A DNA stretch of 64,000 bases from Poteriospumella lacustris (Eukaryota; Sar; Chrysophyceae; Chromulinales; Dinobryaceae): the NCBI GenBank assembly GCA_008000375.1, contig SMOI01000024.1, positions 62,001 to 126,000 of the forward strand, written 5' to 3'. Positions 9,793-18,821 of this stretch are shown in pieces. Each line of letters opens with the position of its first letter. The stretch's first letter is position 1. A program made the translations under genes and the position numbers. A model generated the notes under the pieces. That model had not been told where the DNA came from and made no database searches. It saw only the letters and a list, made by a program, of their open reading frames with translations.

Positions 9793-10431
9793 TTAAGCAG
9801 AGAAAGCTACCTTCGCGCGCTGCGTAGCAGCAGCAGTGGCGGCCACCAAGGACTCCTCCTTCTTGCCCACCAAGCCCTCCATGCCGGGCACGACGCCGGC
9901 CAGGGTGTACTCGGTGCGAATCAACTCCACATCGGTGGCGCCCAAGTTCTTGAAGATCAAGGTGAGGTAGGGAGAGAGGTGGTCCCACTCGGGGTGCCAC
10001 GAGCCCTCGCCGTAGGCACCGCCGCAGGCGACCAACAAGGTGACGGGCTTGCCGGCCAAAGTCTTCGAGTTGGTGTCGAAGAGACCAGGGATGATGATCT
10101 GGTCAATATACGCCTTCAAGACGGAGGGGGTGTTCCAGTTCCACATGGGAGTGTCCACGACGATGGCAGCGGCCTTGGAGATTTCGTCGATCAAGTCGAG
10201 GCGGAACTGGTGCTTCGCAGCTGCGGATGGCGAGCGCTGGTCAGCGGGGGTATAGCCAGCGAAGATCGCCTCGCCGTCCAAGTGAGGAATAGGCTCAGCA
10301 GCCAAGTCGCGGGTCTTGATCTCGACCGAAGGATGCTCGGCAGAGAAGGATTCAAAGAAAGCCTTGCTCAGCTTGCGCGAGTAGGAGTTGTCGCCCGAAG
10401 GAGAAACAGAGAGATGAAGAACGTAAGGCAT
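9793..10431 (-). CDS. FMN-dependent NADH-azoreductase (flavodoxin-like quinone reductase)
   Basis: 212 residues, ATG at 10431, MPYVLHLSVSPSG start. The fold is that of bacterial AzoR: N-terminal strand followed by the phosphate-binding SPSGDNSYS loop, the FMN-contacting segment DTPMWNWNTPSVLKAYID (compare the PMYNF...LK.YFD region of E. coli AzoR), and the CGGAYGEG loop. Length is normal for the family (about 200). The enzyme would use NADH and FMN to reduce quinones or azo compounds in two-electron steps, usually as cytosolic detoxification. The longer open frame upstream of 10431 is ignored because homology begins exactly at this Met. Single exon and no targeting signal seen. A bacterial-type enzyme in a eukaryote, so transfer in the distant past is possible. 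Confidence 0.9.
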   Translation of the reverse strand: MPYVLHLSVSPSGDNSYSRKLSKAFFESFSAEHPSVEIKTRDLAAEPIPHLDGEAIFAGYTPADQRSPSAAAKHQFRLDLIDEISKAAAIVVDTPMWNWNTPSVLKAYIDQIIIPGLFDTNSKTLAGKPVTLLVACGGAYGEGSWHPEWDHLSPYLTLIFKNLGATDVELIRTEYTLAGVVPGMEGLVGKKEESLVAATAAATQRAKVAFSA

Positions 10432-10936
10432 TTTGAGTGATTGGGAGAGTGTCTGTGAAGGTCGTTCGAAGTATTTCGATTGTGATTTCACCTTTCGACC
10501 GAGGTTCCATTTGGAAAGATCGCTCGCGGCCGCGACTGTCACCGCTGAGGTAGTTTTAAGCGGACGACGCTTCTTGGCACCGCGCACCACCGTCCGCCAC
10601 CGACGGACGCGCTCTCCCCGCAGATGCCGCAGACCGCCGCCGCTGTCGTCTTCCCGGCCGTTTCGCCTCCGCCACTGCTGCCGCCGCTCGAGGGCGGGAC
10701 GCGACGACGACGACACCGCCGTTCCGCCTTCCGCCTCGAGACTGACTGAGACTTGAACAGATCAGCGACAAGCGATTATGTACCATGTACGAATGTGCTG
10801 GAGTCAGGTATTGTGGCGGACAAAGCTCACTATAGGTAGCGATAGCAAATCATTCAGATTCAGTTGAATTGAGCAAAATTTGGAGGCAAGACACAGCGCA
10901 GTTTTCCAGTCATCTGAGCGACTCGCCTCTCGAGAA
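10432..10936. promoter_or_regulatory. Divergent promoter region: azoreductase / small membrane protein
   Basis: About 500 bp between head-to-head start codons at 10431 and 10937. GC-rich in the middle (~10540-10740) and AT-richer near both starts. The sequence just upstream of the azoreductase ATG reads CCCAATCACTCAAA in sense. No other gene seen. Confidence 0.4.
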
Positions 10937-11512
10937 ATGGGACTTTCTCTCTGGTCCATTTTGTTCTTCGCGTTTTGCAACGTCATCTACGTCTACATAC
11001 AAGTGAAATTCCATCGCTTCTCGGTCATCGGCCTCGTGCTGCCGTCCATCTGGATTCTCAACGACAAAGGAGTGACACTCGTCGCGAAGGCGCTCGGCAT
11101 CCCCGCCTTCTTGTGTTTGCATTTGTGGAGCGGTCAGCGGGGCTACGTGCCTATCGAATGGACCTCTTTCTTCGGACTTCTCGCCTTGAGCTTTTCCCGG
11201 CTGCCGCCGCCAGCGAAAAAGAAAATGCCCAAGCTCAACGCGCGGCACATCAACGTTGACGGCGAGGAGCCGCTGCCGACGCCGCCGACGTCTCCTTACC
11301 GCCTTGGACAATCTGTTGGCTTCGTTCTGCCATTGGCTGAAGAGTTTGATCGCCCGCCTGAGCCTGCAGGAAGCCCGCGTATCCTTCGGTCGGAGGAGAA
11401 AGTTAAGCGCGACAGGACCAAGCTGGAGAAGGCCATCGCCGACGCCCGTGCAGAGGAGCGTCGTCGAATCGCAGAAGCTTCAGCTAATCTCCACAAAAAG
11501 CAGCACAGCTAG
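10937..11512 (+). CDS. Small multi-spanning membrane protein with charged C-terminal coiled coil
   Basis: 191 residues from the ATG at 10937 (MGLSLWSILFFAFCN). The first ~95 residues hold three or four hydrophobic segments (about 4-24, 30-46, 50-66 and 74-92). A cytosolic-looking tail follows, with KKKMPKLNAR, a Pro-rich PLPTPPTSPYR stretch and a terminal Arg/Glu/Ala coiled coil (EEKVKRDRTKLEKAIADAR). The earlier in-frame non-ATG extension back to 10880 is rejected. I do not recognise the family. The topology suggests an ER or endomembrane protein, which is inference only. Confidence 0.6.
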   Translation: MGLSLWSILFFAFCNVIYVYIQVKFHRFSVIGLVLPSIWILNDKGVTLVAKALGIPAFLCLHLWSGQRGYVPIEWTSFFGLLALSFSRLPPPAKKKMPKLNARHINVDGEEPLPTPPTSPYRLGQSVGFVLPLAEEFDRPPEPAGSPRILRSEEKVKRDRTKLEKAIADARAEERRRIAEASANLHKKQHS

Positions 11513-12078
11513 CACCTACGCGGCGCGCCCGCGTCTGTTCCCGACGTTGCCAGCCGCTGCGCCTCCTCGTTATCAGTTTTCCTCGTCGATTTTTGAGCAA
11601 ATCTACTCGCAATAATTCTCAGTATATGCCGCTTCCATTATGATCTTCACATGCTTTGTCAGCTTTTCGTTGTCGTTGTCGCTGTCGTTCGCGTCCCTCG
11701 CGCAGTTCTGTGATCGCGGCCGTCGTGAGCGACACCGTCTCGCCGCCTGTTCTAACTCACCGCCCGTCTGCCCCGGCCACGTCCTTCCTGTTGTCCATCT
11801 TCTATAGCGGTAGGAATTCAAGACTGCGAAGGCAAAAGATGGAACCTGCTCGCGGTGGATGCGCCAGTCGCCGGTGTGCGACGGTGGCATTCGTGTACCA
11901 ATTGTTCATTATGGTAGTGATAAGAAGCCAATAGTAGGCGCATCCTGTGTGCGAGGGCGGCCGCGCCAGAGAAGTCTCCGCGCCGCCGGCGACGGGGCCT
12001 CTGCCGCTCCCGTCAGCTCATTATCGATCGCTGTCCGGGCTGTTCGCGCATCGTGGAAGGTTGCACTTTGCAATTGTC
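11513..12078. other. Intergenic region between two plus-strand genes
   Basis: About 570 bp separating the stop at 11512 from the ATG at 12079. Moderately AT-rich from 11570 to 11660 with a CGTTGTCGTT hexamer-like stretch at ~11666-11690. No convincing ORF; 3' flank and promoter are the only roles I can propose. Confidence 0.4.
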
Positions 12079-12825
12079 ATGGCAGGAACCGTGCTCACCT
12101 GGCAACTGGCTGTCAAACTCGCACTGCTGACGTTCTTCGTCCTCCGCTCCGGCCACTTCGACGCGTACTTGGAGCCCATCATGCGCCCTGTGCAGCAATT
12201 TCTGAGCAACAACCTCAACCGCCAAGCAGTCTCTCAGCTTTCGAGACACGTCTCCTCCTCCGTGGCGAGCAGCGTCTCGTCGCTGACGGAGAAGGACGAA
12301 GACCTCGTCCGTCGCCAGGCCCTCGCGCTGCTGCGACAGAAGCGCCAGGTGCTGGAGACGGTGTCGGACGCGCACTATACAGAGAAGATTCCCTCGATCT
12401 TCAACTCGTCGGTGGCATCGCACCTGCGCCACATCTTGGACCACTACCAAACGGCCATCGCCGCAGCGCAGCAGCCGACCGCCAACCCGCTCGCCCACTA
12501 CGACGAACGCGAGCGGGACACGGCGGTGGAGAAGAGCAAAGACGCCGCCCTCGCCGTGATCGAGCGCATGGAGCAGGAGATCCTGGGCATCGACCTGCAG
12601 AAGCCCATCCGCGTGGCCTTCTACGGCGACACCGACCGCTTCGAGGCCTTCCAGCTGCCCAGCGTCGTCGGCCGAGAAGTGGCCTTCGCCTCGCACCACG
12701 CCATCCACCACTTGTCGATGGTCAAGCTCATCATGCAGGGCCTGAAGTACTCGTTCCCCGCCGACGCGACCATCGGCATCGCGCCGTCGACGGCGAAGGA
12801 CCTGCGCAGCAAGGGCGCGCTCTGA
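12079..12825 (+). CDS. DinB-family four-helix metal-binding protein
   Basis: 248 residues, ATG at 12079. After a hydrophobic N-terminal helix (residues ~5-24, possible membrane anchor or signal) and a helical spacer comes a DinB-type bundle. It has a first His region SSVASHLRHILDHY, then YDERERDTAVE, and a second His pair in SHHAIHHLSMVK, followed by GIAPSTAKDLR. This order (HxRHxLDHY, acidic YD-R-RD motif, HxxxHH, APST) is the layout I know from bacterial DinB-superfamily proteins, where three His residues bind a divalent metal. Activity in this subgroup is unknown (thiol-transferase-like or hydrolase roles occur in the superfamily). It converges on the RBM22 gene with 96 bp between stops. 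Confidence 0.7.
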   Translation: MAGTVLTWQLAVKLALLTFFVLRSGHFDAYLEPIMRPVQQFLSNNLNRQAVSQLSRHVSSSVASSVSSLTEKDEDLVRRQALALLRQKRQVLETVSDAHYTEKIPSIFNSSVASHLRHILDHYQTAIAAAQQPTANPLAHYDERERDTAVEKSKDAALAVIERMEQEILGIDLQKPIRVAFYGDTDRFEAFQLPSVVGREVAFASHHAIHHLSMVKLIMQGLKYSFPADATIGIAPSTAKDLRSKGAL

Positions 12826-12921
12826 GCGCCGCCCGCCGCTTTGATTTCACCGTTGCCCAGTTCTGTCCCCTTCCCCCGTCGTAAATGCGTAACTAGTTAC
12901 AATGAAGAGCCGCGGCGCCCG

Positions 12922-14598
12922 CTACGCGTCGTCATCTGAGCTGCCGTAGCCCGCCAGCAGCCCGCTCAGCGCGTTGCCGTCCGACGCTTCCGCCGTGCGC
13001 TGTCGCTTCGGCGCAGGTGCTTCGCCCTGCGCTGAAGGGCGGCCGTGGCTGCTGGCCGCGATGGGCAGGCGCGGCGCGGGCGCGTTGGGCAGGCTGTAGG
13101 CGCTGCGCGGCGCGTGCTCGAGACCGGGCGGCGCCGGCATCGTCTCGGCCGCCGCTGCCGCCGACTGCGGTGCGGCTTGTTTCAGCGCCGGCGGGGTCGC
13201 CCAGCGAATCACAGTCAGCGGCTGCCACGTCACCGCAACGGCGGGGGGCGCGGCCGAAGCGGCCTCGGCGACCAGCAGCACCGGCGACGGCACCAGCGGC
13301 GGATCGACCGACATGAGCTGCAGCGCGTGCTGCGCCATCGCGTGGTCGCCGTAGTCGACGAACGCGTGTGCGAGGTTCTGGCCCACGTGCACCGAGGCGA
13401 TGGGCACGCCGAACCGCTGCAGCGCGGTCCACAGCGTCTGGCGCAGCACGTCTCTCGCGGTCTGCGGGTCGACGGCCTCGTCCGGGCGGCCGCTCAGCAC
13501 GCGCGGCAGGTTGCCAACCCACAGCGACCTGACCGCCTGGTACAGCGGATCGCTCAGGCCCCTGGCGATCTCCTGCTGCCGGGCATCGTCCTGGCCACGC
13601 TGCCGGTCGGCCTGCGCCTGCAGCTGCCCGAGGTACTTCTGCGTCAGCGCGTCTGAGCCGAGCACGCGCGCGCGAATGCTCTCGTCGACATTCGCCCCGC
13701 GCACGTTTCCATCGGTCGCGCCGGTCTTTCGCCGCCGGAGAGCGTCGTGCAGCACCTGGCGCACGCCTTTGTCGAGGCTGCGCTGCACTTTGTCGGGTCC
13801 GTCGGCCTGCAGCTGCGCCACCAGCCGCTGATTCGCCTCGCGCGCGGCGCTGTCGCCACCAGCGAGCTCCGGGAACTGGAAGATGCCGCAGCAGGGCCGG
13901 AAGGGACAGGACTTGGTGGCGACGCGGCGACACGTGCCGGCCAGCCAGAACGTGCACAGCTTCGGCAGGTTGCGGAAGGGCACCGCCTCGGGCGCCGCCC
14001 GCGACGAAGACGACGACGGCGCCGCGGGCTGCCGCGCGACGTTGCGCTGCGCTACGCCGTGGGCGAAGTCGTGCAGCATCTGCCGCTGGGGCGCCGTCTG
14101 CGCCTGCTGCTGATACTCGGCGACGGCCAGAGCCAAGTCGCTCGCCCCGGCGGCGTCTTCATCCTCGCCGCGCCGCTGCAGCTGCTCGTAGTGGTACTGC
14201 GTGCCCACGGCCGAGTGCACCGGCGCCAGTTCGTTTTGTCCGGACCCCTGTTGCCGCAACATCGAGTCGCGCACACCGACGGGCAGTCCGAACTGCATGT
14301 CGTTGAGACACGCCTGGCAGAGGTTCTTCTCCCTCGCCACCGCGTAGCTGACGATGGTCTCCTTGAAGCGCCCGTGCGTCCCCGCCTTCCAGCGGAAGCC
14401 TTGATACGGCAGATTGGAGACCTTGCACAGCTTCTGCCCGAACGGCAGCTTCGTCATGCGCATGAACGGGTTGTTGCCGAGACAGGTCTCGCAGATCATC
14501 GGGAAGTCGTCCTGTGGCGAATGGCAGGCGTCACGCAGGGCAACCAGCACAGACAACCCATGAGCTACTCTTACCCCTGGCTTGGGATCGGCCTGCAT
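12922..14598 (-). CDS. RBM22/SLT11-like pre-mRNA splicing factor, two exons, divergent
   Basis: Exon 1 is 14598-14575 (8 codons). An in-frame 63-nt intron lies at 14574-14512 (GTAAGA...CACAG), and exon 2 runs 14511-12922. The spliced product is 537 residues: MQADPKPG joined to DDFPMICETCLGNNPF. The Torus zinc region matches RBM22/Ecm2 (DFP.(I/L)C.TCLG..P..RMTK, then FRW, CQACLNDMQFGLP, VRD). A finger follows (CTFWLAGTC...SC), then a divergent RRM beginning SLWVGNLPRVL and ending TVIRWATPP. RBM22 contacts U6 and the catalytic core in activated spliceosomes. Several zinc ligands are replaced: the second CxxC reads CKVS, one pair is missing, and the CCCH finger ends in Cys where His is expected. 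The C-terminus is Pro/Ala-rich. The start was chosen because the short first exon splices directly into the conserved segment. Confidence 0.85.
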   Translation of the reverse strand: MQADPKPGVRVAHGLSVLVALRDACHSPQDDFPMICETCLGNNPFMRMTKLPFGQKLCKVSNLPYQGFRWKAGTHGRFKETIVSYAVAREKNLCQACLNDMQFGLPVGVRDSMLRQQGSGQNELAPVHSAVGTQYHYEQLQRRGEDEDAAGASDLALAVAEYQQQAQTAPQRQMLHDFAHGVAQRNVARQPAAPSSSSSRAAPEAVPFRNLPKLCTFWLAGTCRRVATKSCPFRPCCGIFQFPELAGGDSAAREANQRLVAQLQADGPDKVQRSLDKGVRQVLHDALRRRKTGATDGNVRGANVDESIRARVLGSDALTQKYLGQLQAQADRQRGQDDARQQEIARGLSDPLYQAVRSLWVGNLPRVLSGRPDEAVDPQTARDVLRQTLWTALQRFGVPIASVHVGQNLAHAFVDYGDHAMAQHALQLMSVDPPLVPSPVLLVAEAASAAPPAVAVTWQPLTVIRWATPPALKQAAPQSAAAAAETMPAPPGLEHAPRSAYSLPNAPAPRLPIAASSHGRPSAQGEAPAPKRQRTAEASDGNALSGLLAGYGSSDDDA

Positions 14599-14901
14599 TG
14601 TGTTTGTTGGTCTCCAAAGCAAATGAATCGAGTCAGGAGCAGGACTTGAGGAACGAGTCAGGGCTCCGTCTTCGCCAGCAGCTCCGGTTCCGGTCCTTCA
14701 CGCAAAGCAAAGACTTGAAATGAGCTGTTCAGCGTGCACGCATACAAGCATGTGAGCTTCACCCCTGTTACGTTACAGCGACCAAGGAAGTAAGAAGCGG
14801 AGAAGTCAGAAGTGACTTCATGGTTCAGGTTCAGCGTTCATTCAGCGGTCGCTGCTCTGCTGCTGCTGGTCGCTGGCGCCGCCGTCGCTCGCCCCCGCTG
14901 C

Positions 14902-14919
14902 TGTCGTCGTCGTCGTGGA

Positions 14920-14962
<43 letters not shown>

Positions 14963-14971
14963 CTCGTCCTC
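14902..14971. repeat. (GTC)n microsatellite
   Basis: About 20 GTC units interrupted once by GTGGAC near the start and degenerating into TCCTCG at the end. Non-coding. Confidence 0.85.
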
Positions 14972-15200
14972 CCCCGTCCCCCGTCCCTTCGTCAACGAAC
15001 AGGCCAACGGTGCTACGGTGCTGCCACCAACACAGGAGTGCGCCATGCGGAACATCCGACCGCGGTGATTCGCGTTAGAGATGAAGAGGAGACTGAAACT
15101 GCACCAAACCATCGGCCGCATTGCTGTCAACAAATGCGAGCGCAGATTCATGAGCCTGAATACAAACTCCACCCACAGGTCTCGAGGACGAAGCGCCAGC

Positions 15201-15239
15201 TGACGAACACAAGGGGACGCCCCCATGACACGAATGAAG
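15201..15239 (+). repeat. Diverged direct repeat, copy A
   Basis: Aligns without gaps to 16607-16645 with about 30 of 39 matches. The core is CAAGGGGAMGCCCCC followed by TG and ACGA. The two copies bracket the lower-GC coiled-coil gene. Confidence 0.6.
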
Positions 15240-15378
15240 GCCATATTTACATATGGGCCTTCGCTCTGCGTCATGGCGTCCTCTTGTTAGGCCAACACTC
15301 GGCGTTTTCCCCGCTTGCCTCGTCAGAGTCCAGACCATAAAAACCAAAGATTCTTATCGTAGGCATCACAGTTAGACG

Positions 15379-16319
15379 TTACACGCGGGACAAGAGGCCG
15401 CCTGACACTTTCAAAACGGTCAGAGCAAATGTCATTGTCGAATTCAAAGCACGTGAACGCGAGAGACTCTCAAGAACTTGGACAACTTCCTGCGCCAACG
15501 AAGGTAAGTTATCCCCTTCTTCCGCAAAACGAATCGCGGAATCGCGGGCATTCAATAAGTGGGCAGAGAGCTCCGCAAATTGCTCAACTTCACACGTCAC
15601 GCCAAACTCCTGAAGGGAAGTGCGCACGATATCCTTTTCATGATCTTCAAAGACACTGCTGGCCGACCATGATGCTCCAACGTTGCTCTGCTTCTTCAGA
15701 AAGCGCTTGAGAATTTCCGCAGCCATATTCAAGACGTATATATCCGAAAACTTGACAAGAGCATCTACATCGGAACGTAATTCTTGCACGGTTTCTTCTA
15801 ACATGGCAAACCTTTTTTGCATTTGTCCTTTCATCTCTTCGAGCAGCTGTTGTTGCTGCTTCTCCCATGCCTGTCTTTCGCATTTGTTGGTGGCAAGCGC
15901 GTCGCTCAGACTTTTTTGGCAGGCGAGAATTGTGTCCATCAGAGCGTTATTTTCCCTCTCACGCTGACCTTCCATCCTTCTGATATCGCTTTCAAGTGTG
16001 CTACAATTTTGACAATCCTCCGATGCATCAAGTATTGGCATGAAAACAGCTATGCGATCCGTTGCAACCACCTCTACGAAACGAAACAAACAAACGAAAC
16101 GAAATAAAAAACAACAGAAATCGGTGCCTCAAATGTACCTTCCACATTGACGAACTTCGTGAGTATGGCGTTCTCATTTTCAAACAACAAAATTTCAGCT
16201 GATTCTCGAAATGGGCAGACTTCTTCCGAGCCGTCCAGAGACGGTTCGATTCTGAGCTGTTGCTTCCATGCTACTTCTCCGATGAAGAGATTCGGTGACA
16301 ACGAGGAGGCCAATGACAT
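15379..16319 (-). CDS. Coiled-coil protein of unknown function, two exons
   Basis: Exon 1 is 16319-16139 and exon 2 is 16073-15379. The 65-nt intron (GTACAT...CGTAG) is very T-rich and has no GC tract, unlike the gene body of neighbours. The product is 291 residues, beginning MSLASSLSPNLF. After an N-terminal ~60 residues of no known family comes a DCQNC pair. A long coiled coil follows (about residues 85-165, rich in Glu/Gln/Lys, e.g. WEKQQQQLLEEMKGQMQKRF), then a helical C-terminus. Base composition and codon use are visibly less GC-rich than the flanking genes. Direct repeats flank it (15201-15239 and 16607-16645) and an octamer tandem array sits just upstream. The function is unknown. The splice was chosen because it joins two open frames with consensus sites. 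Confidence 0.65.
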
Positions 16320-16384
16320 GGTGGTTGGAAGAGCGAAAAAATGTGACAAATGTATCAAACCAGAACAAGTTTCGGCAACAGTGA

Positions 16385-16432
16385 GTGAGGACGTGAGGAC
16401 GTGAGGACGTGAGGACGTGAGGACGTGAAGAC
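16385..16432 (+). repeat. Octamer tandem repeat GTGAGGAC x5 plus one variant
   Basis: Five perfect GTGAGGAC units followed by GTGAAGAC, directly 5' of the coiled-coil gene on its template side. Confidence 0.95.
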
Positions 16433-16606
16433 GTGACCGAGAAGGAACATGAAACATGAAATCCCCAATCCTAGAATCGACAGGAATAGAGCGCGTATGG
16501 ACATTGTTCACGCGTACTTAACCAGAATATGCAGTTGCAGATTGTACTGTAGTGTACACATGATAATCGCAGTGTCGTGTCCATAGATATCACATGTACT
16601 CGTGCA

Positions 16607-16645
16607 TGACGTATGCAAGGGGAAGCCCCCGTGGTACGAGTAAAG
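16607..16645 (+). repeat. Diverged direct repeat, copy B
   Basis: Partner of 15201-15239, same orientation, with the core CAAGGGGAAGCCCCC. Confidence 0.6.
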
Positions 16646-16811
16646 TAAGAGACACATAGTCTATAACTCTGGGACTTTCCCCCTGTTACCACCACTTACA
16701 CTCCACTCACAACTGATCTAAGTACTGATCCACCTGCCCTGCCGCCAGACGCTGGGCGATCTGTGTTCAGGCTGGGAGGTGTTCGTGACGCCCGATGCGC
16801 AGGGTCACTCT

Positions 16812-18515
16812 TCAGGCGCTGGCAGCGATCACCGGGACGGTGGCGGCCAAAAACACCTTGTTGACCTCGTTGTACACGTACGGGCTGAAGTGCACTCGGT
16901 CCTCGTACACGGGCTTCACGTCCATCGCGAGCCGCACGTGCTGCGCAACGAGCTGCTGCCCGAGCTCCGAACGGACCGGCACGCCGCGCAGCCTGTCCTC
17001 GAAGGCTTCGTCGTCCGAGGCCGCGACGTCTGCCCACGATTCGGCGCCGTAGTCACGGGCGAGCGGGTGAGCGCGCACCGTCCGCAGCAGGTTCTTCCGC
17101 CGCAAGAAGTCGACGCTGAGCCACACGTCGTCCCAGACGCCGGCCGGCGCCTCAGCGCCCTGGTGCTGCGCCTGAAACAACGCGCTGCACCACAGCGTCA
17201 GCTCCCTCGACCGAAACACGTCGAAGTCGCGCGCGCCGGCGTCGTCGGCGTGGCGGCGGTAATCCCCCGTGATGAGCTGCTCCTGCTCGCGGTCGTAGTC
17301 GCCGTACAGGCCGTCGAAGACGGACGGCGTGTAGGTCTCGCGCCACACAATCGGACGCAGGCTCCAGCTGGCGCTACAGAGCTGTGACGGTAGCCCTTTG
17401 CGAGTAGCACGGCAGGCCGGTGGCGAGAGATAGAACCGGGCGCCGCGGACGGTGCGGTCGAGAAAGTCGTGCTCGAAGGTCACCAGCGACTTCCACATGC
17501 CCGAGTTCATCAGCACGTGCGTCGCGTTCAGCAGCGGAAAGATCTCTCCGAAGGCGTGGCACGGCCGGTCGAGCAACTGCGACGCGTTCGCTTCGCGGGG
17601 GCAAATGCCCTGCGTGCGCGCCAGCAGCGCCGTGCGTAGGTCCGACCGCTCGTGCGGCTGGCGATCCGAGCGCACGCGGTGCTCCTCGCAGGCGATAGAC
17701 AGCGGAAAGAACGTCGCGTTGAAGTCTGTCGAGCAGAACCGCCGGTTGACGAGCTGCACGTACCGCTCGAAGCCCTTGCGGCTGCGCGGCACGGCCGACA
17801 CGGCCTTGTGCAGGTGCATGTTGAAGCTGCCGAACCACTGCACGTACGAAACGCGCACGTCGTGCGATGTGTCGTCTAGATTGCCTTCTAAGAGGTACAG
17901 CGACTCGTTTCGCTCGTTCTGCCCCAACTTGGCCAGGTGCGCCTGGGGCAGGACGGGCACGAGGCGCAGGTGGCGGTTCTCGACGATGCTGTCGAACTTG
18001 TAGCCCTTGTCGCCGCGGCGGCAGTCGCAGACCTCGTAGCTCACGAAGGGATGGCGCGTAATCTCGGCCTTGGTGGCCGACTGGTTGTGCGTGTTCAGGC
18101 GCTGGTTCACCCACGGGTAGAAGCGCGACCAGCTCTTGAACTCGAACTCGCTGCAGACCGACAGACCTTCGGGCGACGCGTCGGCGAACGGTGCCGTCCA
18201 GCGGCGGTGGGCAAGGAAATAAGCCAAACTCGTGTATGTGTAGCGGCTCAGAGAGTCGCCAAAGAGCACCAAGTGGTTGCCTCTCATGGCCCGCAACACG
18301 TCGGCGAAATGCCGGCCCTCGAAGTCGCGCATGCGACAATGCCGGTACCCGAAGGCGAAGCTGCCGTCGCCTTGCAAGTACCGAGTCAAGTTTACATGCG
18401 CAGAATCCAAAAAGAGGTTTTGCGGCGAACACCACGGAAGAGGCTGCTCATTGTTCGCGGCGAGTCTCGCGAGGAGACACAGCCACAGCAGCGCTACCGA
18501 CAGCACACTCCACAT
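16812..18515 (-). CDS. Secreted PC-esterase / TBL-like SGNH acyl-esterase or acyltransferase
   Basis: 567 residues, ATG at 18515. Residues 1-20 form a signal peptide (MWSVLSVALLWLCLLARLAA). The SGNH block I Ser is in HLVLFGDSLSRYTY at residues 85-94. A C-terminal DRVHFSPYVYNEV segment (~residue 537) supplies the Asp/His of the DxxH motif seen in PC-esterases and plant TRICHOME BIREFRINGENCE-LIKE proteins. Between them are Cys residues likely in disulfides and N-glycosylation sequons (e.g. NAT, NQS), consistent with the secretory pathway. Members esterify or de-esterify cell-surface polysaccharides, so the likely role is cell-wall or glycan acyl modification, which is inference from the family. 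Single exon. Fold call is good; substrate is unknown. Confidence 0.75.
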   Translation of the reverse strand: MWSVLSVALLWLCLLARLAANNEQPLPWCSPQNLFLDSAHVNLTRYLQGDGSFAFGYRHCRMRDFEGRHFADVLRAMRGNHLVLFGDSLSRYTYTSLAYFLAHRRWTAPFADASPEGLSVCSEFEFKSWSRFYPWVNQRLNTHNQSATKAEITRHPFVSYEVCDCRRGDKGYKFDSIVENRHLRLVPVLPQAHLAKLGQNERNESLYLLEGNLDDTSHDVRVSYVQWFGSFNMHLHKAVSAVPRSRKGFERYVQLVNRRFCSTDFNATFFPLSIACEEHRVRSDRQPHERSDLRTALLARTQGICPREANASQLLDRPCHAFGEIFPLLNATHVLMNSGMWKSLVTFEHDFLDRTVRGARFYLSPPACRATRKGLPSQLCSASWSLRPIVWRETYTPSVFDGLYGDYDREQEQLITGDYRRHADDAGARDFDVFRSRELTLWCSALFQAQHQGAEAPAGVWDDVWLSVDFLRRKNLLRTVRAHPLARDYGAESWADVAASDDEAFEDRLRGVPVRSELGQQLVAQHVRLAMDVKPVYEDRVHFSPYVYNEVNKVFLAATVPVIAASA

Positions 18516-18749
18516 GGCACTCGAAAAAACGCGCAGGCGATGTCGTCAACGCACTGACGTTGACATCGACTTTCCATCTGCAGTTATAGAAAGGCCACCA
18601 GGCCATCATACACCATTTTTATGCGTGTTGAACTGTCGTCGAACGCCTTCACCAGCAGCCGAGCACCATCATGGAGCAGCTGCTGCGAACTGCGAAGGTG
18701 ACATCAAAATGAAACGGGTTTCCGAGCGCCAAAAAGGCAAAAAGAGATG
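18516..18749. promoter_or_regulatory. Region upstream of the PC-esterase gene
   Basis: Short segment between the PC-esterase ATG and the 3' end of the tRNA gene. It includes the T-run terminator of the tRNA on the minus strand (RC of AAAAAGGCAAAAAG at ~18730-18744). Nothing else seen. Confidence 0.4.
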
Positions 18750-18821
18750 TTCCGTATCTGGGAATCGAACCCAGCTCCCAGCCTTGAGAGGGCCGTATCC
18801 TAACCGATAGACTAATACGGA
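18750..18821 (-). tRNA. tRNA-Glu (anticodon CUC)
   Basis: On the minus strand the acceptor stem TCCGTAT pairs perfectly with ATACGGA, and the discriminator is A. The anticodon loop CTCTCAA gives anticodon CTC between a CGGCC/GGCTG stem. The T arm contains GGTTCGATTCC (B box), and the A box TAGTCTATCGG fits the consensus. Length is 72 nt with no intron. The 3' flank carries two T-runs in sense, a Pol III terminator. Confidence 0.95.

Larger units (their letters stand above)
14599..15378. other. Intergenic region with (GTC)n tract and one copy of a ~39-bp direct repeat
   Basis: Lies upstream of RBM22 and downstream of the coiled-coil gene. It contains a GTC trinucleotide tract (~14902-14971) whose translation would be an Asp run, so ORFs across it are artefacts. 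It also holds repeat copy A at 15201-15239 (core GGGGACGCCCCC). No gene is supported. Confidence 0.5.
16320..16811. other. Intergenic region upstream of the coiled-coil gene
   Basis: Contains the GTGAGGAC tandem array and copy B of the direct repeat. It is AT-richer than most of the window. The short open frames here share a GASPC(V/I)R-like translation with those at 15.2 kb only because of the repeat, so they are not genes. Confidence 0.5.

Noticed and set aside
14831-15274. A minus-strand ORF with a long Asp run
   Set aside because: It is the translation of the GTC microsatellite plus repeat copy A.
16385-16432. CRISPR-like array
   Set aside because: Contiguous octamer tandem repeat without spacers, in a eukaryotic nuclear context.
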